Part shown: piece after piece, positions 55,671 to 64,000 of the stretch | Position numbering within the stretch: position 1 is the first letter of the stretch | Layout: every line of letters begins with the position of its first letter | From: Eucommia ulmoides | Taxonomy: Eukaryota; Streptophyta; Magnoliopsida; Garryales; Eucommiaceae | Assembly: GCA_016647705.1 (NCBI GenBank) | Contig: CM028326.1 | Coordinates: 48,995,285-49,059,284, forward strand | DNA length: 64,000 bases | Reading direction: 5' to 3' | Made by a program: the position numbers and the translations under genes | Notes under the pieces: generated by a model | Databases searched by the model: none | The model's input: only the letters and a program-made list of their open reading frames with translations | What the model was told of the DNA's origin: nothing

Positions 55671-58107
55671 TATTGGCCTAGTGAGCTACCCAAGAGGGGA
55701 TGAATTGGGTAGTAATAAAAATTATCAAATAAATAACACTTAAAAAATCAAATAATTAATTTTATCCTAAATTAATTATTATCTTAATAGCAGTGGATAT
55801 GTGTTAGCAAACTAGGAGCACACCCAAACAACTGAAAATAAATAATGTAAAAATTGCAGCACACCAAAATTTATACTGGTTCACCAAGATACTCTTGACT
55901 AATCTCGTCCTCTGAGCCCCACGGAGAGTTATACGCACTAATCACTATGATCCCTTTAATCAAATAGGAACCAAACTCTTATAAAGTGATTCTTTTCAGA
56001 CTCAGAATCAACCTTTACAATTTTCTTTTCACAGGTTAAGGAAGAACCTCTATTTTTTTTCTTAGATACAAGATTAACCTAATTCTTTTACAGGAAGAAC
56101 CACAACTTAATTCTTTTTATACCTTAGGCTAAAGAATTAAACCTCACCAAATCACTCCGAATATCTTTTTACCCGGTAAGGATTGAACCGTTATAAATTC
56201 ACTCAAAATTAATTCTAGTCAGGAAGAATTACGCATATCTCTTTTCACGGGAAAAGAGTAACCTAATCTTTTTATACACTAGGTAAAGATCGAACATCAA
56301 TCTCTTTACTGGAAGAGATTGAAACCTGAAGCTACCCCTGATTAGATATTCTCGATAATATCTAATCCGCACACAACTCACCAATCACAAAATTGATAAG
56401 TTTTTTCCCATTCGGAGTTTCTACCACCCCAGATTAATTTGAACTCAACTAATGTCCCGATACTAGTGATAGAAAGTGATAATTTCAAAATCTGATTTTA
56501 ATGAAAACGGGTAGCACACAATTTAGCATGTAATAAGATTTTTACAATAAATCATTTCAAAATATTTTTCAAGCAATTTAAAGTTCAGAAAAACGATTTC
56601 AAAGATCAAAATTCCAAGTAACAAATAATAATATCAAATATCAATTAATAGAAAATACTTAGAATGGTCTCACCAGGATAACACCGAAAAGAATGTAAAT
56701 GAATTGCAGTAAAACTCTAGATCGGTGACAGCAACAACAAATTTCCCAAGAACAATTCTCAAGAAAAATCACACAATACTCACAATATGAATTCAGAATA
56801 ATCACTATGAGAAAGCTTAGAAACTAAATAACTCTTGAAAATTGATTGATTGGGATCACTTATAAGTGAAAAAAGCAGGTCTACTTATAAGAATTTAAAA
56901 TAAACCCTCCAACGGCTAGTTTCCACTTGTCATGACACTTAATTGCTCTTATAGACCCTTTATATGGATATGACTCAATCCTAGTTCAATTCACTCAATT
57001 ATAACTTTTAAAATATTCAATTTAATTCCTTAAATATTTCTCAATCTGAATAAGATAAGATAGAAAGAATTAAACGTACCAATTTGAGAAATAATCAAAT
57101 TATATGAACCCTATCTATAGGGATATCAAAATATCAATCACATATTTCAAATAACAACAAATCCCTAAGATATCTCTCAGATCTTAACCATAAAATGGCT
57201 AGTATCGGCTACTTTTTAAAAAAATCTATGAAATCCTCTAAATCTAAAACTGTCTCATCGGTTGACCGACTAAAGTCCATAGGTCGACTGATCGATTCAG
57301 GATGTAGGCCAAGCCAAAACTTCTCGCTAGTTAATCAACTAAAACTCTATAATTTATTGACCGATCAATTCAAGATGCTCTTCAGGCCAATTTTCAACTA
57401 TGGTAAGTCGACCGATTATCTTAGGTCTGTCGACTGATCGATTCAGAGAGTTCAAGTATTAGCCTTAGGTCGATCGATCCTTCATGATATGTCAATCGAT
57501 CGATTTAGAGAGTTCAGATTTCAGCCTAGGTTGACCAATCTCTCTTCCGTCGGTTGACCGATCGATCTAGAGACTACATCATTCCCAGCCACTTCTTCAT
57601 TGGTTGACTGATCCACACTGGTCGATTGACCGATTCTGTTGGAACACTTCTTCCTCAATTAATTTTAACTCTGATCTTCAATGTTTTTACCCCTTTAATC
57701 GATTTATTTTCTTAGTTAACTTAATTGACACTTTAAATCAATTTTAATTATTAATCTTTCTTAAATAAATATTTTTCTTTAATTTCACATATGAGCAAAT
57801 ATGTTTAACTAATTAAGATCCTAATAAAAAAAAACACATAAACATAAATTCATTTTCGTGTCGTGTGTGATCCTAATCGGGATACATTACGAGTTGAAAT
57901 TAACCGGAGTTGTTTTCCTAAATTCTTCAAAATCTTCAGTCTCTTAATGTTTGTCTCTTTGTCAATCTCTTGTATCCTTAACCATCTTCAATCATTTCTT
58001 CATGATAAAATCATCAATGGAACTTTTACACAGAAACACTCAATAAACTCGTTAGTTTCACAAAAAATATCAACATTTAATTGTCCATCAAAATCTTAGG
58101 ATCAACA
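55671..58107 (-). repeat. Copia-D 5' LTR (full length)
   Basis: It runs on the minus strand from TGTTGATCCTAAG at 58107 to ..GGCCAATA at 55671, 2,437 bp. GGTCGACTGATCGATT-type repeats lie at 57250-57650. A TATA-like TTATAAG lies at about 56872-56878. Confidence 0.92.
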
Positions 58108-60142
58108 ATAAACATTAAGTATAGAGAGCACAAAATGGAATTAAAAATAATAATTATCAAAATATTCAAAACATGGTTCAAACAAGATTACATCAAGCCC
58201 TAGATTAAATGACTAACTCGATATAGCTAAATCCACAACTAATACTTTTAAGAAATCCATAAATGTGAAATAACAAATATAAATTCAAGAAAGATTACGG
58301 TGAAAGAAAGGAAGAGAAAACTTTTTTTGTGGAGATGAGCTTCAAATCTTTAATATATTTCAACTCCAAGCTCTCTCTCTAGCAATTATTTTGCCTCCAA
58401 TGGTGTTTTTCTTTCCAATTTTGTCTCCAGTCGCCATACTCTTGGGTATTTTCTCTTCCAAAATCACCACCTCTAGGGTTTGAGACATAAGATAGTATGA
58501 AAAAGGCTTAAAATAGGTCTTTCCCATATTTTGGGGCTGCAGCGGGACTTTTTTCCCACTGCAGCACGAAGTTTTTGACTTGTTGGGACAGAACTTTGGC
58601 GCTGCAGCATGCAGTTTCTGAAATTTGACTACAACATTCCCATACAAACTCCGATTGAGGTGATTCAAGATGCTATGAAAATCTAAGAAAGAGATATACA
58701 ACTTTTATGTTTTAAGTTTTTTCATAATCAAATTGCATCATGATCAAAATTGAGCTTGAAGGTTTTGCATTTGCATTCATTTTGCACCTTTTCTCCTATT
58801 TACTTATATTCCTACAAAACAACACAAAAACACATTAAACTAACAACAATACTTGAAAACTCACAAATATTTAAACTTAAAAGTACTTAATTTGTTGGTA
58901 AATAATATTTTTATCAACGTTCAATCAAGAAATAGAAGCTGAAAACTAAAACAAACTAGGAGCATAAGGAGAAACACTAAACAAATGCCAAGAAATAGGT
59001 TACCTGTTGAGAGCGACGAAAATCTCCAGCGTGAGAGGAGAGGGTTAGATTTGACCAATTCAGCCAGATCTAGTCACGAAAATTACTTACGCGACAGTGG
59101 GAGAGAGATGTGGAGGATTGCGACGGTGGTTGGTTGTAGTAATAGATCGAAAAAGGCAAAAATGGGACCTTATGCTGCAAGCGAGAGAGATTCGTGAGCA
59201 TTAGGGTGAAGATGAAAGGGATTAAAAATGGGTAAAGGTTGAGAGATGAATGTGGAGAAGGAAAACAAACCTCGGAAGAGATGGTACGGTGATGGTGGTA
59301 GGATCATGGGACTGGGAGAATAGATTGTGGGAGGGTGCAGGTGGAAAGACTGTTCATTTGGCTTGGCAGTGGGTAGGGATGATAACATTTGGGAGCCAAA
59401 AAAGACAAAAAAAAAAAGTGGCAAAAAGAGAAGAAAGTGGCAAGAATCGATCCCTATACCGCTGGCCCATTAAGCGCCGAACAAACCAGCTCAGCCACAG
59501 CCAATACAACGTTAATCTTAGCCCTCCATTATATAAAAAACAATTTGAACCCTCAAAATGTCCTAGTCAGCAAAAAGTATTCCTAATTTATTATATAGAT
59601 TATACTCGCATAAATACACCCATATATATATATATATATATGCAAATGAGAGGAAGTGAGAGACTTAGAGAGAATAATACCTAAGAGAGATGAAAGAACC
59701 ATGGAAAAAAAGAAATAATGATTTACTTTCTTCTTCTTTTTTTCACATTTTTTCCCTCTTTGACATGGCTTCACCGCCTTAAAAAATATTTTTTAACCTC
59801 CACGTGGTTAAGATCCATCAATATTATTTGGAAGCCTTATCCATAGTTTTATTAACTAGTGAAAAAATTACATTTAACCTCCCCCTTAAACCTTTAAAAT
59901 ATAATTTAAGCCCAAGAGTTAAAATTTATATTTTAAAATAATAATTGGCCTCCAAACTTTATAAAATCAAATCAAAATTAACATATTAAACCCCAAAATT
60001 CTTACAAATAAATTTTTAAAAGCCATAATGACCCCTAAAAGGTTTTAAAGTGAAATTTTAATAGAACGTACTAAACCCCATTACTTTTTGATTGTTATAA
60101 AATGCAATTGCAAATATGCATAACCAAAAATTGGGTTTTACA
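58108..60142 (-). repeat. Gypsy-2 5' LTR (copy d), second part
   Basis: It ends on the plus strand with ATTGGGTTTTACA at 60142, parallel to the ends of LTRs a and c. It contains GCTGCAGC-type motifs (58540-58610), a TA run (59620-59641) and AAAATGACCCC-like AT-rich sequence near its edge. Frames at 58985-59684 are in the non-coding LTR and show no known domain. The part 58108-58930 may be a separate insertion; I could not resolve it. Confidence 0.7.
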
Positions 60143-61234
60143 TTTATGCATTTTCTTTAATGTCTTTAAATATCTGCATTTACTTTCTGTAAACTCTCTC
60201 CTACGCATGAGCACCAATTTGCATTGCATATCATGAAAAAAAAAAAAAAACCAAAGCTGCAAACCTCTTAGGGATAGAGAGTACGGTAGTAGGGGTTGAA
60301 GTCATCAGATTTTATCATACCGACCTGAGCTCTGAATCCCTATAGGACTAGAAAGATGATTCAGTAGAAGCAAGGCTAGGCAGTTTATCCTCTAGCATCC
60401 AACTTCAAAACTCGTCTTGCTCGGATCACCAACCAATTATGGATATTCCCTCAGGGAGGACGCTGGAGGTTTGAATATCTGAGAACTGAACTTTTCTAGG
60501 ATGCGTTAGTAGAAAATCCATGAACCAGATGTAGTGAGTCTAGGATAGAATGATACCCAAAATATTGTTCTACTAAGAACACTATCTTGGATAAAAAATT
60601 TATTTTTATATTGTGTTCAATTATTTATGTAATTGTTATGCTAGATTGGCAAAATAAAGTTTCTAAGACAAATGGGGGCATAATAAAAGATATATGAATT
60701 TTTGTTCTATCCCACGCATTGCAAGTTTGGTCAACGATAAAAACATTTTCAAAAAATTAGAATAGGGAGCAAGCTGTAGGAAAAAGAAAGAGAATCCTTA
60801 TTTTACTTGATACGGGAAGGTCTTAATATAAACATCAAATCATTAATGCCCCTTTCATCCGTGATAATGCACATAAAAATAAAACAAATAGCCTTTGCTA
60901 AACAAGGTCGTCTAAAAGTTCATTCTCTAAGACAACATGAAGAAATCTACTTCGGTCGTGCAAAACCAGGGCAAGCTGACCAAGATGTGACAAAGTATCG
61001 TCACCCAGTCAAATCAAGACTATGCGATCCATTAATAAACATACCCGAGTCACATTTTCCTGGGATTTACATATCACGTCCTGAGCGTAGTTTCCTTTCT
61101 TAAAGACTATACATTAGGAATTATGAACCATAGGGGAGACATTTTGTTTAGGTTCAAAATACCTTAAGCAAGTTAAAATACATTCAGCCTTAGAGGGATA
61201 TCATGAATTTAAAGGAATTTTAAACTCTTCATCG
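60143..61234. other. Unassigned, probably retroelement-derived sequence
   Basis: No domain is recognised. The opening TTTATGCATTTTCTTTAATG and the GCATTTACTTTCTG stretch resemble 43380-43412 on the other side of Gypsy-2, as expected for its insertion site in repetitive DNA. A 98-residue frame at 60807-61103 has no family I know. Confidence 0.4.
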
Positions 61235-61600
61235 AATCCTAGGAACAATAATCCATATTTTGTGGAATAAAATGACAATTTTACCATTAAGTCCGAGGAA
61301 CCATGATCCCTTGTTCCAAAAAAAAAAAAAATCATGTCAGTAATTCCTAGGAGTGATCTATGTTTTAAGGAGAAAATAGGACAATCCTGTCATTAAGTTA
61401 TAAGAGAAATGATCCATGTTTTGAGAAGAAAATAGGACAATCATATCATTATGTCATAAGAAAAATGATCCATGTTCTAAGGAAGAAAATGACAAGTCTG
61501 TCATTTAGTCCTAAGAGCAACGATCCATTTTTAAGGATTAAAATTCCGTTATTAAGTCCTAAGAGCAAAAGATCAATATTTTGAGGATAAAAGGTCAATT
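61235..61600. repeat. Degenerate 55-bp tandem array
   Basis: GATCCATGTTTTAAGG-like cores occur at about 61249, 61305, 61355, 61411, 61467, 61522 and 61571, spaced 49-56 bases. AGAAAATAGGACAATCNTGT and TAAGTCCTAAGAGCAA-like blocks lie between. Confidence 0.85.
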
Positions 61601-62838
61601 ATTCTATAAACCAATATGATTGTAGCTATTAAGTTTAGGTTAATCCAAAAAATTTGAGTTACCCTTAGTCCTACGAAACCCACTCCAAGTTGAGCTTTTC
61701 TAGAACATGCCTCCAAGTTTCCTACAAGAGCTACCTCTCCCTAGGATTGCATACATATAGCACGAACATAATTACTCATTCATATAAACATATTCATACA
61801 TAGTCAACAATATAACTATTGGTGTCCAAAATAGGCAAATACCTCGACTATGGTCCAATCAGGAACATGTAGGTACTCTTGCTGAAGTGGAGTTGCTAAG
61901 TTGGAGCTGGAGCTGGAAATTCTTCGAGACTACTGTAGCTAATGACCTAGGGGATTGACTAGCTAGAGTCTAGAGTCCTATCCTTTAGGGAGCTATACCT
62001 GCACAAGGCCAATTCGGGATTTATCCCGGTAAAGTCCCTCCGGCTTGAGAGTAAGAGCTCAGAGATAAAAGGTTATAGAAACGCATCAAGTATGTAAATA
62101 AGCATTGAGCGTTACAACGGGTTTGCATAGCCCCTGGTATTCATAGGCATTAGAGATTATTAGTTTTACCCAATCGGGCATAAACACGATTAATTAGGTA
62201 AAACCATATGTTTAGCCAATAATTCGGGCGTTTAGGAGATAATCATAGGGCTCAGGATTTTGGGCCCGTTTGGAAAAGCATGCAGGCCACTGTAAAGCTT
62301 GTGGATGTGAGCTGGTGAACGAGTTCGAAGATATGTGGAGCTCTAGATGATAAACGAACTGAAATGGTGTGTCAGTTGAGACAAATGGCTAATTTACTGA
62401 AGTTGGCCATCTAGAGGCACGACATAGAGTTATAGGTAACAGCATCCCTGTGAGGCACACTGCTCCTTCCTGGGTACAAAGGAGGTTCCAGGGAAGGAGC
62501 CTTCATCGGCGTATACTCCTGCGTAGCACTTTGGATTCCTAAATGTGGTCACGTTATGGTGATGGTGGACATGTGGTTGAGACCCTGTTGTTAACTTGGT
62601 GATGCCCAAAAATACCCTCATCAGTTTTCCTTAGCCCTGGACGGTAAGGGAAGCAAGACAGGTAGGAATACTAACTTCTAGATGGAATTGGCATCCTAGA
62701 GGCTATAAAACACAAAAAATAACATCCGAGGCTACCTCTCCTGAGCTTTCTGTCAACCAAAGCCCAGTCCTCCTGGCCGATAAACTTTGATTCCTACATT
62801 GCCAGCCCCCAAGTTAGTGACGCTTCTAGGAGACGGGC
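61601..62838. other. Unassigned sequence
   Basis: No coding domain, LTR or tandem repeat is recognised. A minus-strand frame at 62621-62430 (63 residues) shows no known motif. Confidence 0.4.
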
Positions 62839-63285
62839 ATGTCTTCTGGGTGAGCACGATATAATTGTGGTTCTCAGGTTATCATGTCTTCTGGGCGACT
62901 TTATTTGAAGAAGACTACCATGTGCCCCCCTTCTGGGTAGAGATAGCACATCAGCTTAGCAGAAAAAAATTTCAATTTTGTGGAGCTCAGGTCGTCATAT
63001 CTTCTAAGAAAAGAAATTCATGGGCAACACCCCTAACGAGTAGAACTCTGAACTATACTTTCTGAAATGTTAACGATATTCTAGGGAACCAATTTGAGGA
63101 GGGATCCCATGTACGTGTCTGCTAGGCAGAGATAGCACGTTAATCCATCAAGGATTTTTTTTTTTTAATTTTGTGGAGCTCAAGCCGTTATGTCTTCTGG
63201 GTAAAGAGATTCAGGTTAAACCCCTGATGGGCAAAATTCTAAACGACACTTTTTGAACCATTAACAAATCCTGAGCATGAAATAA
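62839..63285. repeat. Diverged 189-bp tandem duplication with TGTCTTCTGGGT motifs
   Basis: AGAGATAGCAC at 62939 recurs at 63128. Both units carry AATTTTGTGGAGCTCA, then GTCTTCTGGG-like, ACCCCTNANG and CACTTTNTGAA-like blocks. Extra GTCTTCTGGG motifs stand at 62840 and 62885. Confidence 0.8.
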
Positions 63286-64000
63286 CATTTACCATAGAGA
63301 GTGAGACGAAAATAAATTCCAGAAGGGTACAGATGACAAACGGGTAGGGGAGTCAAGCAGGCACAACCCCCGAAGGTGCCGAGCGCACAGGGGGCTGGTT
63401 AGCTAGCCAGAAGTGTGATGGCCAGCGCGTACTGGCACACATGCACATGACCAGTGCACAACGCGTTGGTATACATGGCGGTGTGTGGTCAGCTAGTGCG
63501 TCTTCTAGTGCCCTTCCTTGAGCTACAAGCCCTCCCGCGTGTATCGAGATATTGTCTCATCTTTCGTGCCCTATTCTTCTTATAAATAGAGAGTTGAGGA
63601 GCCTCATTCAAACATATTCAAGTTTTCTGGGTGTTCTCTCTGAAAGATTTCTCTGCACGGTACTTTATCTTTACTTAAAAATATTTTCCCTCATTTCCAC
63701 TTTTGAATCTTCTTCTTCTTTTGGGAGCATCTCAAGATTCAGCGTGTTGGAATGAGCTTCCCCTACGCCAGAGAATCCTGGACGGCATACTAGTACCCAG
63801 AGACCATCTTATCTTTCTTCGGCGGTTCGACCACTATTACTTGGGGAAGTCTACTCCCTAGCTGAGTTGGTGTCTGTAGTCGTCCACCTTAGAGGACAAG
63901 AAAGATAAGGCCCTTCGTGGGAGCCTATTTTTATAGTCATTCTGGAGAAGAAGGAATAGGTGACACAGACTCAGTTTCTCAAGGCGATTACCCTGGTACC
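63286..64000 (+). mobile_element. LTR-like promoter region, cut by the window end
   Basis: A GC-richer upstream part (63340-63540) with CAGCGCGTACTGG-like repeats precedes a TATA box and a pyrimidine-rich leader. This layout resembles plant gypsy LTRs and the 9040 region. No LTR edge is visible, so the call is tentative. Confidence 0.4.
63581..63589 (+). promoter_or_regulatory. TATA box
   Basis: TATAAATAG followed by AGAGTTGAGGAGCC and a TTCTCTCTGAAAGATTTCTC leader. Confidence 0.65.

Larger units (their letters stand above)
51920..58107 (-). mobile_element. Copia-D: gag-only Sirevirus-like element (minus strand)
   Basis: A full 5' LTR (58107-55671), iMet-type PBS, gag, a short readable protease start, an AT-rich spacer shared with Copia-B, a 3' UTR with polypurine tracts and a truncated 3' LTR (53155-51920). 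The internal part is 2.5 kb. Integrase, RT and RNase H are wholly absent. It lies inside the Gypsy-2 5' LTR, so it is younger than Gypsy-2. Confidence 0.88.
43413..60142 (-). mobile_element. Gypsy-2: Tekay-like chromovirus with nested Copia-D
   Basis: A minus-strand Ty3/gypsy element: 5' LTR (60142-50909, split by Copia-D), iMet PBS, protease, RT, RNase H, integrase, chromodomain tail, polypurine tract and 3' LTR (46775-43413). Net LTR lengths agree (about 3,050 and 3,363 bp). The 5-mers outside, TTTCT (43408-43412) and TTTAT (60143-60147), fit a target duplication with one mismatch. gag is largely missing. Chromodomain, FIDD-type RT and PBS support the Tekay/Del group. Confidence 0.85.

Noticed and set aside
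59450-59520. tRNA-like or Pol III B-box sequence (GGGATCGATTC on the minus strand)
   Set aside because: No cloverleaf or A box could be built, and the segment lies in a gypsy LTR.
59250-59684. 144-residue open frame on the plus strand
   Set aside because: It lies within the Gypsy-2 5' LTR, has no recognisable domain and ends in Tyr-Ile codons from a TA run.

Overview
The window is intergenic-type nuclear DNA of a flowering plant, probably a eudicot. I infer this from its AT richness and from the element families present: Sirevirus-like Ty1/copia, Tekay-like chromovirus and Tat/Athila-like Ty3/gypsy, and a MuDR-type MULE. I recognise no intact host gene, rRNA, tRNA or CRISPR array. Nearly everything is nested, decayed transposable elements, and every transposon reading frame carries stops or frameshifts. 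The species cannot be named from this sequence.

Left part (1-11572): a long gypsy LTR on the minus strand with a 613-bp tandem duplication across its edge; an Athila/Tat-like LTR on the minus strand followed by three primer-binding-site-like copies; remnants of a plus-strand Tat-like gag-pol; and a Tat-like LTR with a TATA box. A plus-strand solo LTR of the Athila-like family, flanked by the 5-bp duplication GTTAG, sits inside the Tat-like LTR.

Middle (11573-25017): a 12.9-kb MULE with about 230-bp terminal inverted repeats and a perfect 9-bp target duplication (AAATAAAAA). An 8.0-kb Sirevirus-like copia (Copia-A, 12513-20552) splits its transposase gene. The 3' part of the MULE holds 130-bp and 140-bp tandem repeats. 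The MULE itself lies between units of a roughly 100-bp direct repeat, so the empty site can be inferred.

25018-43373: a TRIM-like two-LTR element with under 300 bp between its LTRs; a truncated gypsy LTR interrupted by a minus-strand gypsy (Gypsy-1); then Copia-B, a gag-only Sirevirus derivative, joined to the 3' end of another copia (Copia-C).

43413-60142: a minus-strand Tekay-like chromovirus (Gypsy-2) with LTRs of about 3 kb. A second gag-only copia (Copia-D, minus strand) is inserted in its 5' LTR. From 60143 to the end there is only unassigned repeat-rich sequence with two tandem arrays and an LTR-like TATA box.

The most interesting observation is that Copia-B and Copia-D lie on opposite strands and at separate sites, yet both lack pol and carry the same AT-rich spacer in its place. 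This suggests a mobile, non-autonomous gag-only subfamily (TR-GAG-like) that depends on a full-length relative such as Copia-A.
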